Counted from the first letter of the stretch, positions 1-12,600 are shown. The stretch is 64,000 nucleotides of DNA from Cunninghamia lanceolata (GCA_027924645.1 BSBN01001965.1:12886001-12950000); one strand, 5' to 3'. Notes: generated by a model from the sequence alone, not told the origin. Program-made: numbers and translations.

Positions 1-485
1 AATGGACTCTTTGTTCGGGTGTTATGGATCATATGTCTCCTTATTTGGAGGTTTTCCTGAGACTCTATCCTACTCCCGTCACCAAAATCTTGTGGAAAGG
101 TCATTATCTTACTGTATATAGGTGAGGAACAGTACATATAGGAGATGGATATATCTATGAAGTCTATTTTGTTCTTGAATTGAAGCAAAATTCACTTTCC
201 ATATATCAACTCACTTGTTCAAATTCTATTGTTGAGTTTGTGCCCTCTTTTGCACTAGTTCAAGATTTTTAGAGTACAGAAGTTGCAATTGGCAAAATTT
301 GCCACTTTGGTCATGACTTTATAATTTCTCATTTTACATATAGGAGAGAGGAGGCCCCATATTCACCTATTGCTATGTAAAAGATGTGTGTCACTTATAT
401 TACTCTTTTGATAGAACTTGCTTCTTTTAATGTCTCCATACGGGTATGCATGATGTCATCACAACGATCGTATGAACTTTTGTAA
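1..485 (+). pseudogene. Ty1/copia protease and pre-integrase remnant
   Basis: This is a decayed copia aspartic-protease region entered mid-gene at the window edge. Reading from base 3, the frame gives WTLCSGVMDHMSPYLEV, which aligns with the copia protease active-site block. The DSG catalytic triplet reads CSG here, so the catalytic Asp is lost. Further on the same frame reads GTVHIGDGYIYEVYFV and ELKQNSLSIYQLT, matching the conserved protease C-terminal strand and the linker towards GAG-pre-integrase. In-frame stops (TGA, TAG, TAA) interrupt it four times. It is on the plus strand, upstream of and unrelated to the Ty3 fragment at 790. No LTR of this element is visible in the window. Family assignment is fairly secure; lineage is not. 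Confidence 0.7.
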
Positions 486-789
486 TAAGGTTTTGAAGCT
501 CAATGTTAAAAGTGTTAAAATATTTGAAATATGAATGATCATGTCAAGATGATTTATTGATATAGTGGGATCAAATGTTACAAAATTAAATTCCTTGAGT
601 TACCATTGAAAAGTTTGGATTTAAAGATTTAAAAAGGAAATAAGAATTTGATAAAGATTTGGTTGGTAAATCTCTGAGTAAGGACAAGTGTGTTTCTTTA
701 TGAAGCAATAAAAACACACGACACTCCATCGATGGGCTAAATAAAATATAAACTTTATGGAAAAAAAAAACTATTTAAGTGTACTCCCT
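486..789. other. AT-rich sequence without a recognisable gene
   Basis: Between the copia protease remnant and the Ty3 RT remnant I see no open frame of useful length and no repeat boundary. It is probably decayed retroelement sequence. Confidence 0.4.
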
Positions 790-855
790 GCGGCATATTA
801 TATCATCTGAAGGTATCACAGTACATCCTAATAAGGTTAAGACAATCTTAGAATA
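790..855 (+). pseudogene. Ty3/gypsy reverse transcriptase remnant, left half
   Basis: The last codons before the insertion read EGITVHPNKVKTILE. This is the conserved block at the end of the Ty3 RT thumb, just before the connection to RNase H. The reading frame is cut at 855 by the chromovirus insertion and resumes at 13466 after the duplicated pentamer GAATA. The continuation reads MVPRNVIEVRSFMGLAGYYR, so the two pieces were one gene before insertion. A further upstream frameshift hides the palm domain. This is a dead copy on the strand opposite to the element that split it. Confidence 0.75.
851..855. repeat. Target site duplication GAATA, left copy
   Basis: The pentamer GAATA directly precedes the TG of the left LTR and is repeated immediately after the CA of the right LTR at 13466-13470. 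Confidence 0.9.
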
Positions 856-3800
856 TGTCATGCCCCAAATAAGCCCTCCTGTATGTCACCATACAAGAGG
901 GCAAAAAGACAAAAAAAAAAAAATTAAAGATTAAATGCGTAAAAACTCATTTGCAAGGAAAGGTTTACCTATGGTTTGAAGTTGTCAACACAATTCCAGA
1001 TAGGTTGGGATGATGAAATTTCTTGTTTACAAAAGTCCTAATGAATAAATAAAAATAAAAAAATAGAGTTTAGATTAATGAAAGTATTAACATTAAAATA
1101 ACTTACTTAATGGTTGAATATATAAAGACATTACTATATTTGATATATTACTCTACCATTTAAAAAATAAGAGTATTTAAATAATGTAACTACCTCTGCC
1201 TTTAAAATTAACTACTCAATTTAAATATACTAACCCTTTTAAATTTGATAATAAAAAATTTCATATTTACCTATATGAAATGAAATAACACTAAAATTTA
1301 TTTTTAATTACACAAACTTAAATTTCTTTTTGTTTTCTCAAAAATAATTTAATAATTATGATTCCTCCCATAATAATCTAACAACTGTTATATTCTCTCA
1401 TTAAAACAATGCTTTTTTTCCTAATAAATAAAATATAATATGTATACTAATTTTTCTACTACTATCCTCAAGCAAAAACTTTCTTTTTATAAAAGCTAAG
1501 TAAAACTAATTGCTTTTTTTCTATACACTACTAAAATAGAACTTGCTTTTTTTTTTGTTAACAATAAAATAGACTTGGTTTATTATATCCTTATGACTTC
1601 CATTTATGATCATAAGGATTTAATACGGTACATATATTTCTATTTCGAATAACATTAGTTTATTGCTTTCTTTTTTTTCTTTAACTTCAGTTTTAAAACT
1701 CTACGCTTTTCCAAGAAAAAAAAACAAATCGAATAATTTTTCCACTGTAAAAATAGTCATCTTTTGACTTGTTAAATTTCACACACTGTTATATGAGTAA
1801 ATAATACTAACAGTGCCGATAAACATAGAGACAATGTTTATTTGGTTACAGCGAAATAAGTATCAATGGAAGCAACTAGTTTAAATACAGAAGACAATAG
1901 TCATCGAATGGTATATATATTACTGAGTATTATTATTATTATTTAATAGCAACGAATAATTAAATAACACAGGGTAGATTCGGTTTAACAGAGATATTGT
2001 ATATAGCAGTGATTCCAAATTAAACAGAGATAGTGGAAATCAAAGTTTAGATATACATATATATAAAAGTGGATAATAACAATTTTCATATATACACATA
2101 TATTTAATCGAATGTCAAGGAGATCATTATGTGCAGCGGTAGCTTGAAGGTTTTAGAATTTTCAGAGTATCATGTAATACAGAGAAATAAAAAAGTACTC
2201 CAGCAATTAAAGTTTACATTTAGTGGAGTCAAATAATTACAATTAATATATATATTAGTGATTTCAACATTGGCACATTTTCTAAGCTTTGCCAGGAACA
2301 ATGGTTAGCAGGCAGCGAATTATTGACAGCAAATGTTTAAACTGTACTAACATATTTTACAATAGTGAATATGATAAATTTTACCTAGTAACCTCCACTT
2401 ATGGTTGCACTTATTATTAACTGTTTACAATCAGGTTTAAAGTTTATCAGTGAATATTAAATAGCATAAAACAGGGCAATCTTGGCAAGTTTAACATAAG
2501 CATCGATTGAAAGTTATACAGTTTGGAGTGTTTTCTTATTGCAAAGTCTACAGAAAAGTGGAAGGGGCAGCAACATACACATTTGAAGAAATAGATATGA
2601 ACCAAATAACCAGTAAACTTCTTGTTGAGAAAATAACTATTTAGATTCTTAAATAAATGGTGAACAGTGGTATGCTGTTGACATTAAATAATTTCCATTT
2701 TCAGATTGAGTTGAATTACCAGAAAACAATTTTTCTGAAATGATTCCAATAGCACAAACATGCATAAAACAATATCACCGAATAGTAATTTTTATTTCTC
2801 ATTGACATGAACAGATAGCACAATATAGCATACAGAAAACCAATTAAAAGAGATATTTCCAGGTTCATTCACCTATTTACATGGACTAGGGGTTTCTCAC
2901 ACCCGTAATACAACTCCACAACCTTATGATTACGATGGAACTTTCCACATAACACTCATAAATGACCCATGTGTCCATCAATAACAAAGTACAACTTTTC
3001 TAATTCACTGAATAAGACTTTTCCAACTGTCCAATCCTTGTATTAACCTGTGGATACCTGCACACATACAGAAGGCCAAACTAGGTGGCCAAGTCCTGCT
3101 CTCCACCCTACCATAGGGATTGCATAAGCACATCCCACCCTGAGTAGGAGAACTCCATAAACCGGGTAAAACACTCATGTAAACACATAAATCCATAAAC
3201 TAGAAAAGACCGTTTAATCATAAACATGAAAATCCCATGGGTCGACTCACAAACAAAGGATCCAAACTAGATCCAAAATAGGGGGAGAAAGGGGATAACA
3301 TCCCTCTTGGGGAAATAAACCAAAACATGATCGTCATAAATACCATCTCTGTTACTCCACAAAACACAAAACTCCCATACAACACCACATCCATATCTCC
3401 AAATAAATACATACTCCCACATCCAATAACAACATTATATACCCATTCTTCCAATTTAATAACCACATACTTTTTCACAGATAACCTCATACCCTCTATC
3501 TGAATACATAAGCTAGAAATACTTTCCCCAAGAGAGGCTCCACGCCTCTCTACCCCAAACACAAGGGAGGCTCTCATCCAGATGGAGGGCCGCTCCCATA
3601 AACAACCCAATCCCAACAAAATACAATAACATGCACAAAGACTCAGCAATCATAAAAATTATCTTTTACAACCACAAGATTTTTATCAGATACAAACAAA
3701 ATAAAAATTCTTAGGAAATTACCTCTGCTCCCCAAGTTAGGGCGAGCCCAAAGAAAAAGATTGAACCAGAATCAAATTCTCAATCACGTCTCGTGAATCC

Positions 3801-4818
3801 CAAGCCAAATTCTTTTCAATTCCCACCAATATTTCTTTGTTTCTCTCAATTCTCCCCTCTTCCAGACAATGAACTCCACATGACAAAAATAAGAAAAAAA
3901 TAGAAATGAAGGTGTGTAAACCCTCTCCAAAATTCCTCCTAAATAAAAACTCCTAAAACTTCCAAAAAGAAAAAAAGTAGAAAGGAAAGCAACTTTCCCC
4001 TTTTTTTTTGTTCTTCCCATAAACTCATCTTTTTCTAAAAATAAATCAAGGAGATAAATCTTCTCCAAATGTTAAAATATTAAATATAAAATTAAAAAAT
4101 ATACATTTATCCTCATCCCACAAATAAATAAATATGACTTTTCCCCAAAAGATTAATTTAAATAAAATTGAATAATAATAAAATGAAATTATCCAAAAAA
4201 AATACTATTATAAAATAAAACAATTAAATTAATTTAACACTCTCATAAATGATATAAATGGAATTTATAAAATAACAAAAATTACCACAACTATACAAAA
4301 ATTAAAACAACGTCAAACAATAACATATTAGCCTTAACCCCTTCCTTGGGTTAGGCTAGGCTTAACTGGATGACCTAGGGTTTATTGAGTCTCCGAATTC
4401 CACTTAAGGGATCTTGACCACCCACCTGTACACTCAAGTTCAAATATCAGTTTATCATGATAATAATAGCCAAAGCAACATAATGTATAACAAAATCATT
4501 TAAATAATCAAATCACATGATTACAATTTAAAATAATTTATTTAATTCACTAGCATAAAAATATTCACTACTTCCAAATCTCTTTCTTTATAACATAAAA
4601 TAAGTCTAAAAATTCATTTGATTAACTTAATCAAAATATAGTCCAACCATATTAATCATAAAGTATAATCATGTCTAAAGGCTCATCAAACATAATGTCT
4701 AATAAAATAACATAAATGTCCATAGTTATCCAAACCAAACCCAGTATATAGTCTATCTAGCATACTCAAATAGTCTAAGTCATGATAACCAAAACAATGT
4801 AAAAAGAATGGCCTCACA
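856..4818 (-). repeat. 3' LTR of the chromovirus (left copy, 3963 bp)
   Basis: It runs from TGTCATGCCCC to CCTCACA and is nearly identical to 9633-13465. It carries about 145 bp (roughly 3975-4125) that is absent from the other LTR near 12775. Its plus-strand reading is very A/T-rich. The sequence next to its inner edge is the polypurine tract of the element. Confidence 0.93.
3218..3649 (-). CDS. LTR-internal ORF, 3' LTR copy (unknown)
   Basis: This open frame of 143 codons lies in the sense strand of the element, inside its 3' LTR. It matches the 145-codon ORF at 12020-12457 in the other LTR. The two agree from the segment RRGASLGESISSLCIQ to their ends apart from a few substitutions. The first 35 or so residues differ because of small indels. 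The middle is rich in hydrophobic residues. I recognise no domain, there is no evidence of translation, and it may simply be a chance ORF in duplicated sequence. Confidence 0.2.
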   Translation of the reverse strand: MLSLCACYCILLGLGCLWERPSIWMRASLVFGVERRGASLGESISSLCIQIEGMRLSVKKYVVIKLEEWVYNVVIGCGSMYLFGDMDVVLYGSFVFCGVTEMVFMTIMFWFISPRGMLSPFSPYFGSSLDPLFVSRPMGFSCL

Positions 4819-4832
4819 TCCTCCCCCTCTTG
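4819..4832 (-). other. Polypurine tract of the chromovirus
   Basis: On the minus strand the bases next to the 3' LTR read CAAGAGGGGGAGGATG, followed directly by TGTGAGG. This is the purine-rich plus-strand primer expected for an LTR element and it fixes the inner LTR edge at 4818. Confidence 0.8.
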
Positions 4833-4837
4833 TATTA

Positions 4838-5430
4838 GGCTTCCTCCTAGAAGCCCTCAAAGAGGTGAGGGTACAAGGACCTCATCTGAGCAGTCTCCTC
4901 CCATGTAGCAGTGATCTCATCTAGCTGGTCCCATTGAACCTTGACTTGGTCTAGCATTCACCCTTGGAGGGCCAAAGTTTGACGATCCAATATTCGAATG
5001 GGCTCCAGAGACATTTGCCTGTCCTGCGTGACCTGGAGGGCACCCTAATCCAAATCATGAGAAAGATCAGACATATATTTTCTAAGAACAGAAACATGAA
5101 AAACATCATGTATGCATGATAGGCCGAGTGGCAACACTAGACGGTAGGCAACCGGGCCAATCCTCTCAAGAATCTCGAAGGCTCCAACAAATCTGGGTGC
5201 AAGTTTAGAACCCTTTCCATAGCGAATGGGGCTCTTGTGTGGCCGAACTCTCAGAGAAACCTTGTTACCAACCTCAAAGGTCCTGTCTATCCTCTTGGCA
5301 TCTGCAAACTGCTTTTGTCTGTCCTGAGCTATCTGTAACTGTTCATGAATTCGAGTTACTTGTCTTTCCATTTCCTGTACTAGGTCTGGGCCTACTGCCA
5401 CTCTGTCTTCTATCTTGTCCCAACTCTAGG
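4838..5430 (-). pseudogene. Chromovirus integrase C-terminus with chromodomain-like tail
   Basis: The uninterrupted part (5045-5401) encodes about 118 residues, beginning MAVGPDLVQEMERQV. It contains the LAPRFVGAFEILERIGPVAYRL segment, the GPY/F module that ends Ty3 integrases, and then HDVFHVSVLRKY. Past a stop near 5044 the same frame continues LEPIRILDRQ and WDQLDEITATWE to LYPHLF, the layout of a degenerate chromodomain. In chromoviruses this domain steers integration to marked chromatin; here it is broken by at least two stops. A further stop near 5424 separates the segment from the integrase core. Confidence 0.75.
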
Positions 5431-6330
5431 GTGTTTTGCAAGGTCTACCATAAAGGGCCTCAAAAGGGGCCATGCCCAAGGAGCTGTGATGGCCGTTATT
5501 ATATGCAAATTCTACTAAATAAAGGTAATCTTCCCATTTGGATTGTTGGTCCATCACATACATTCTTAGCATATCCTCAAGTACCTGATTTACTCTCTCA
5601 GTCTAACCATCAGTCTCTGGATGGTATGCGGTGCTAAAATTGAGTTGTGTACCTAGAGCCTGCTGCAGGGCTCTCCAAAAGGATGAAGTGAATATAGGGT
5701 CTCTATCAGAAATGATTTTTTGAGGAATACCATGCAATCTAACAATGTCATCAAGGAAAACTTTTGCTACAGAGGCTGCATTATAAGAGGATCTCATGGG
5801 AGAGAAGTGTGCTACCTTAGTCAATTTGTCCACAGTAACCATAATTGCATCATGCCTACGAGATGACATCGGGATACCCACAATGAAGTTCATTGATATT
5901 ACATCCCATTTCCACTTAGGAATGGCGTGAGGATATAACATCCCTATTGGGTGCTGGTGCTCAGCCTTAACCCGCTGACATTCGAGGCATTTAGCTACAA
6001 AATTAGCTATATCTTTTAGCATCCCAGCCCAAAAGTATAATTTTTGAAGGTCTGCGTGCATCTTCTTAACCCCTGGGTGAGCTGCATAGGGAGCTCTATG
6101 GGCCTCCGCTAACACCAAAGCTCTAAGATCCCCCATAGCAGGAACATAAATACGACCGTAATGTCGCAACAAACCATCTGAATCTAGGGAGTAACCCTCA
6201 AATTTGTCCTTTAAGGACCCATGTGATCTAGACTCCTGAAAAACCTCATTGTACCACGAATCCTGAGGCAAAACCTCTAAGATGCGTCCCCGCAAATCAG
6301 TCTGCAAGATCAAAGAGGACACTCCGTGCT
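5424..6330 (-). pseudogene. Chromovirus integrase core
   Basis: The integrase inserts the cDNA into the host chromosome. An HHCC zinc-binding module is visible: HRAPYAAHPGVKKMH followed about 30 residues later by CLECQ (5960-6097). The DDE catalytic core follows. At the first catalytic Asp the sequence reads WDVISMNFIVG, Asn replacing the expected Asp. The second Asp block reads KIISDRDPIF and is intact. The third block begins HPETDG, is cut by a TAG where a Gln codon (CAG) is expected, and then continues TERVNQ. The altered first Asp and the nonsense codons make this copy inactive. It lies between RNase H and the chromodomain tail, as in other Ty3 elements. Confidence 0.85.
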
Positions 6331-6872
6331 TCCTTCTACTCAAAGCATCTGCTACAACATATTCCTTGCCCTTGATATATTGAACATCAAAATCATATTC
6401 ACAGAGGAACTCCATCCATCACCGTTGCCTTGCATTAAGATTTGGCTAAGTAAATATATACTGTAGGCTTTGGTGATCTGAGTGAAGTTCAAACCGGTGA
6501 CCTAAAAGAAAATGTTGCCACCTCATCAGAGCATGAACGACAGCTGCTAACTCCAAATCGTGAGTCAGTTAATTAAGCTCATGCACTTTCAATTTGCGTG
6601 ACTCATATGCTATGACACGTCCTTCTTGCATAAGGACATCACCCAAACCCTTAATAGAAGCGTCGGTACATACTACAAAATCTACTGTAGGGTCTAGTAT
6701 GGCTAGGATGGGAGCACTAGTTAGCTTCTCTTTTAGGAATTGAAAGGCCCTTTCACATTGTTCTGTCCAAACAAACTTCTTTCCCTATTTCTGAAGGGAA
6801 GTAATCGGATGAGCAATTCTTGAAAATCCCTCTACAAACCTCCTGTAGTACCCATCCTACCCCATGAAACTC
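6331..6872 (-). pseudogene. Chromovirus RNase H
   Basis: This is the RNase H domain, which removes the RNA strand after minus-strand synthesis. It is recognised from its position between RT and integrase and from its conserved end, YIKGKEYVVADALSRRK (6330-6415). The rest is spread over several frames because of small indels and stops, so no long ORF spans it. A frameshift near 6880 separates it from the RT ORF. The copy is inactive. Confidence 0.7.
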
Positions 6873-7793
6873 CTAAACCTTAGTTACATTCATTAGAGCG
6901 GGCCATTCCAAAATAGCCTTGATTTTAGCCGGGTCCACTGCAATACCATCACCTGATATGATATGACCTAAGTATTGAATCTCCTTTTGAAAGAAGTCAC
7001 ATTTTGCTAGGTTTGCATAAAATTGATTATCCCTTAAACACTGCAATACCATTCTCAAGTGCTCTTCATGCTCTTCCTCTGTGTGTGAATAGATCAGTAT
7101 GTCATCAAGGAAAATAACTACGAACTTGTCAAGGAAAATTTGAAACACCCCATTCATGAGGCTCATAAATATTGTTGGGGCATTGGTAAGCCCGAAGGGA
7201 ACTACAGTGAATTCATAATGGCCATAACGGGTGCGGAAAGCTGTCTTATGTATATCTACTTCTAAAATTCTTAGCTGATGGTAAACTGATTTTAGGTCGA
7301 TCTTGGAAAACACCTTGGCTCCTTGAATCTGATCGAACAAGTCATCTATCCTAGGCAGAGGATAACGATTCTTAACTGTAAGCTTGTTTAGTTTTCTGTA
7401 GTCAATGCAAAGGCAGAGTGACCCATCCTTCTGTTTAACGAAGATGACAGGTGCACCCCAAGGTGATACGCTAGGGCGTATGTGGCCCTTTTCCAAAAGT
7501 TCTTCTAACTGGACCTTGAGCTCTTGAAGCTCTTGTGTGGTCATGCGATATGGGGCCCTAGAAAGAGGTTGAGCCCCAGGCATAAGATCTATATGAAAGT
7601 CTATTTCTCGCTTAAGTGGCATTCCTATAAGCTCTGAGGGGAACACGTCAGCAAACTCTCGTAAGATAGGATGATCATCTAAAGTGGTATCTAATTTTTC
7701 CTCTGATCTATCACTAATAGATATGGCAAACATTTGGCAACCTTTGCGCATGCTATGCTTAAGTTGCTTTGCAGAAATCATTCTTAATGACAC
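6873..7793 (-). pseudogene. Chromovirus reverse transcriptase
   Basis: An open frame of 306 codons covers the RT fingers, palm and thumb. Conserved blocks in order are [92 protein letters not shown] and the catalytic [11 protein letters not shown], with both Asp residues intact at 7101-7106. It ends in [16 protein letters not shown], the block at which the older Ty3 copy (790-855) was split. This is the best preserved domain of the element. The protein is part of a gag-pol polyprotein, so the ATG at 7793 is only the first Met of the open stretch and not a true start. The frame is lost towards protease upstream and RNase H downstream. Confidence 0.9.
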
Positions 7794-7799
7794 CGGCCT

Positions 7800-8279
7800 C
7801 TGAACCCCTGAAATACTAACAGATTTCCCTCACTGTCAAGACAGTCAATCACCTTAGTTCGACAATCCAACTTGGCACTATGTGCATTGAGCCAATCCAT
7901 GCCTAGAACAATATCATAGGATCCCAATGGAAGGACTCGAAGGTCCACCACCGTAGTGAAGGCTCCAATATCTAACTGACAGCCCTAAACTAAAGAATTA
8001 ACTGACATCTTGGCTCCTGTGGCCAACTCTACATCCCAATCGTCCCGCTGCCTAGTTGCCACCAAACCACATCACTTCACTAAAGGAGGGGATATGAAAG
8101 AATCTGTTACCCCAGAATCAAAAAGTATAGAAATAGGAATGTTACCAATTTTACCTTGGGTTTTGATTACTGTAGCCTGGTGCTCTGCCTGGCGGTTATC
8201 AACCACAGCAAAAACCCTGTGGGATTTACCCACATCGCCAACTGTCAGTTCTGAAAAAGCTGGCTATTGAGCTCCTACG
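7800..8279 (-). pseudogene. Chromovirus aspartic protease
   Basis: This is the retroviral-type aspartic protease that would process gag-pol. The active-site block on the minus strand reads ILFDSGVTDSFIS, with the catalytic Asp codon at 8117-8119. DSGVT is an acceptable variant of the usual DSG/DTG-A-T/S motif. Downstream, the frame covering 7860-7990 continues in pieces between stops. The domain sits between the gag zinc knuckle and RT, as expected. It lacks a continuous reading frame and is not functional as it stands. Confidence 0.75.
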
Positions 8280-9541
8280 GAGGAGTGATTATGAGGACAA
8301 TCTCGTGCAATGTGACCCATGCCACCACAAGTGTAGCAAGGACCCCTAGTGGGAGCCTGAGACTGCTACAGGAAGGGTGGTCTACTAGATCTAACTTGAC
8401 TGCCCCTGAAGTTCTGTTGAGTATGGGCTAGTCCCGCATTCTGAGTCTGAGGCCTCTGATCTCTACGCTGAGGTTGAGGCTACCATAACCTAGACTGTGT
8501 CCCCTGATTACCCTGATTGTTCCTATTTTTATGTCCCTAATTATGTTGTTGCTGCTGTTGCTGTTGTTAAGGGGGTCTAGGAGGTAAAGCATTATTCCTG
8601 TACTCGCCTCCCTAGGGTGCGTGTGGCCTAGAAAAGTTTCTATTAAGATGGTTTTGCTCATTGTTTCTGTACTGCTCATAGTTACCCTAGTTCCTAGGGA
8701 GGATTTCTTCTACAATAAGAGCCTTTTTTATAACTTCCTGTACAGTCTTAGGTTTAGCTAGGCGTACAGGTCCTGCTATGCCGTGATTCAATCCTCTGAC
8801 AAACCTATTAACCATTAATTTCTCATCCTGGATGTAATCAACATAAGGGAGTAACTCTAGAAGTTTATTCTCATATTGTGAAACTGTAAGCCCCCTCTGC
8901 TGTAGGTCATGAAATTCATCAATCTTTTTCTGTCTAAAATGCTCAGAGATATATCTTTTCCTGAACCTTTCTACAAAGGTCTCCCAACCCAATGTGTCAA
9001 CTGAGATATGGCTCTTTCTTTCTTCTTGTCGCCACCAAGTGGTAGTAACTCCTCCTAGAAGGTGAATGACCAATCTCGCCTTGAGATTGCTGCCATAAAA
9101 TTTGAGTTTAAAACAATCTTCAAGTTTTAGTAACCAAGATTCTACTTCTACACCATCGGTAGTACTAGAAAACTGTGAGGGCTTAAGGCGAAGGAATTCT
9201 CTAATTTGCCTATCTGTGTCAAACTGTTCTCTGGGTGGACCACAGTTTTCTTGTCGACTGACATGAGGAGGAACATGGTGTCCTGACTCCCCCATCCCTT
9301 CCTTACGATGTTCCTCTTTATTCACGGTGGGGCTCCTACTGCGCTCTCTGCGAGATGAACCATGCTCCTCAGAATGAGGATGAGATGGATGTTCAGGTGG
9401 TGGTGGAGGTAACTGGGTCTGGACTACATCCACAAGTTGTTGTAACACTTGCAGAATTTGGGGGCCTTGATCCCCGGGTATATCCTGATGAGGTGACTCT
9501 GACTGAGGACCTGAATGAGTCCACCTACGTCTAGGTGGCAT
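8280..9541 (-). pseudogene. Chromovirus gag
   Basis: Gag is the structural protein of the virus-like particle. I place the start at the ATG at 9541, which opens MPPRRRWTHSGPQSE, a usual N-terminus in plant Ty3 elements. The upstream Met at 9631 lies on the LTR/primer-site junction. The middle contains the capsid-like segment W-L-L-K-L-E-D-C-F-K-L (about 9110-9150) and the block F-R-K-R-Y-I-S-E-H-F-R (about 8940-8970). The frame is broken near 8687. The nucleocapsid zinc knuckle follows at 8292-8341 as CYTCGGMGHIARDC, a complete CCHC motif. A stretch rich in Gln/Asn codons at 8428-8679 links the two. Stops and frameshifts make it a pseudogene. Confidence 0.85.
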
Positions 9542-9614
9542 CCTAATAAACCAAACAGTTAAAATGATTTTAGTTTCACATGTTACAATCCCCAGAGTTC
9601 CCAAAGTGTGGAAA

Positions 9615-9630
9615 CCTTGCTCTGATACCA
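9615..9630 (-). other. Primer binding site (initiator tRNA-Met)
   Basis: On the minus strand the sequence two bases inside the 5' LTR reads TGGTATCAGAGCAAGG, the complement of the 3' end of plant initiator tRNA-Met. It marks the start of minus-strand DNA synthesis. Confidence 0.85.
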
Positions 9631-9632
9631 AA

Positions 9633-12600
9633 TGTCATGCCCCAAATAAGCCCTCCTGTATGTCACCATACAAGAGGGCAAAAAGACAAAAAAAAAAAAA
9701 TTTAAAGATTAAATGCGTAAAAACTCATTTGCAAGGAAAGGTTTACCTATGGTTTGAAGTTGTCAACACAATTCTAGATAGGTTGGGATGATGAAATTTC
9801 TTGTTTACAAAAGTCCTAATGAATAAAAAGAAATAAAAAAATAGAGTTTAGATTAATGAATGTATTAACATTAAAATAACTTACTTAATGGTTGAATATA
9901 TAAAGACATTACTATATTTGATATATTACTCTACCATTTAAAAAATAAGAGTATTTAAATAATGTAACTACCTCTGCCTTTAAAATTAACTACTTAATTT
10001 AAATATACTAACCCTTTTAAATTTGATAATAACAAATTTCATATTTACCTATATGAAATGAAATAACACTAAAATTTATTTTTAATTACGCAAACTTAAA
10101 TTTCTTTTTGTTTTCTCAAAAATAATTTAATAATTATAATTCATCCCATAATAATCTAACAACTATTATATTCTCTCATTAAAACAATGTTTTTTTTCCT
10201 AATAAATAAAATATAATATGTATACTAATTTTTCTACTACTATCCTCAAGCAAAAACTTTCTTTTTATAAAAGCTAAGTAAAACTAATTGCTTTTTTTCT
10301 ATACACTACTAAAATAGAACTTGCTTTTTTTTTGTTAACAATAAAATAGACTTGGTTTATTATATCCTTATGACTTCCATTTATGATCATAAGGATTTAA
10401 TACGGTACATATATTTCTATTTCGAATAACATTAGTTTATTGCTTTCTTTTTTTTCTTTAACTTTAGTTTTAAAACTCTACTCTTTTCCAAGAAAAAAAA
10501 ACAAATCGAATAATTTTTCCACTGTAAAAATAGTCAGCTTTTGACTTGTTAAATTTCACACACTATTATACGAGTAAATAATACTAACAGTGCCGATAAA
10601 CATAGAGACAATGTTTATTTGGTTATAGCGAAATAAGTATCAATGGAAGCAACTAGTTTAAATACAGAAGACAATAGTCATCGAATGGTATATATATTAC
10701 TGAGTATTATTATTATTATTTAATAGCAACAAATAATTAAATAACACAGGGTAGATTCGATTTAACAGAGATATTGCATATAGCAGCGATTCCAAATTAA
10801 ACAGAGACAGTGGAAATCAAAGTTTAGATATACATATATATAAAAGTGGATAATAACAATTTTCATATATACACATATATTTAATCAAATGTCAAGGAGA
10901 TCATTATGTGCAGCGGCAGCTTGAAGGTTTTAGAATTTTCAGAGTATCATGTAATACAGAGAAATAAAAAGTACTCCAGCAATTAAAGTTTACATTTAGT
11001 GGAGTCAAATAATTACAATTAATATATATATCAGTGATTTCAGCATCGGCACATTTTCTAAGCTTTGCCAGGAACAATGGTTAGCAGGCAGCGAATTATT
11101 GACAGCAAATGTTTAAACTGTACTAACATATTTTACAATAGTGAATATGATAAATTTTACCTAGTAACCTCTACTTATGGTTGTACTTATTATTAACTGT
11201 TTACAATCAAGTTTAAAGTTTATCAGTGAATATTAAATAGCATAGAACAGGGCAATCTTGGCAAGTTTAACATAAGCATCGATTGAAAGTTATATAGTTT
11301 GGAGTGTTTTCTTATTGTAAAGTCTACAGAAAAGTGGAAGGGGGCAGCAACATACACATTTGAAGAAATAGATATGAACCAAATAACCGGTAAACTTGTT
11401 GTTGAGAAAATAATTATTTAGATTCTTAAATAAACGGTGAATAGTGGTATGATGTTCACATTATATAATTTCCATTTTTAGATTGAGTTGAATTACCAGA
11501 AAATATTTTTTCTGAAATGATTCCAATAGCACAAACATGCATAAAACAATATCACCGAATAGTAATTTTTATTTCTCATTGACATGAACAAATAGCACAA
11601 TATAGCATACAGAAAACCAATTTAACAAGAGATATTTCTAGGCTCATTCACCTATTTACATGGACTAGGGGTTTCTCACACCCGTAGTACAACTCGACAA
11701 CCTTATGATTATGATGGAACTTTCCACATAACACTCATAAATGACCCATGTGTCCATCAATAATGAAGTACAACTTTTCCAATAATAAAGTACAACTTTT
11801 CCAATTCACTGAATAAGACTTTTCCAACTGTCCAATCCTTGTATTAACCTGTGGATACCTGCACACATACAGAAGGCCAAACTAGGTGGCCAAGTCCTGC
11901 TCTCCACCCTACCATAGGGATTACATAAGCACATCCCACCCCCGAGTAGGAGAACTCCATAAATTGGGTAAAACACTCATGCAAACACATAAATCCATAA
12001 ACCAGAAAAGATCGTTTAATCATAAAGATGAAAATCCCATGGGTCGACTCACAAACAAAGGATCCAAACTAGATCCAAAACAGGGGGAGAAAGGGGATAA
12101 CATCCCTCTTGGGGAAATAAACCAAAACATGATCGTCATAAATACCATCTCTGTTACTCCACAAAACACAAAACTCCCATACAACACCACATCCATATCT
12201 CCAAATAAATACATACTCCCACATCCAATAACAACATTATATACCCATTCTTCCAATTTAACAACCACATACTTTTTCACAGATAACCTCATACCCTCTG
12301 TCTGAATACATAAGCTAGAAATACTTTCCCCAAGAGAGGCTCCACGCCTCTCTCTACCCCAAACACAAGGGAGGCTCTCATCCAGATGGAGGGCAGCTCC
12401 CATAAACAACCCAATCCCAACAAAATACAATAACATGCACAAAGACTCAACAATCATAAAAATTATCTTTTACAACCACAAGATTTTTACCAGATACAAA
12501 CAAAAGAAAAATTCTTAGGAAATTACCTCTGCTCCCCAAGTTAGCGCAAGCCCAAAGAAAAAGATTGAACCAGAATCAAATTCTCAATCACGTCTCGTGA

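Noticed and set aside
5239..5637. Plus-strand 132-codon ORF
   Set aside because: It is antisense to the chromovirus integrase C-terminus.
9564..9791. Plus-strand ORF across the gag/LTR border
   Set aside because: It lies over the primer site and LTR start, antisense to the element.
11886..12305. Plus-strand 139-codon ORF in the right LTR
   Set aside because: It is antisense to the element and opposite the sense LTR ORF; composition is that of A/C-rich LTR sequence.
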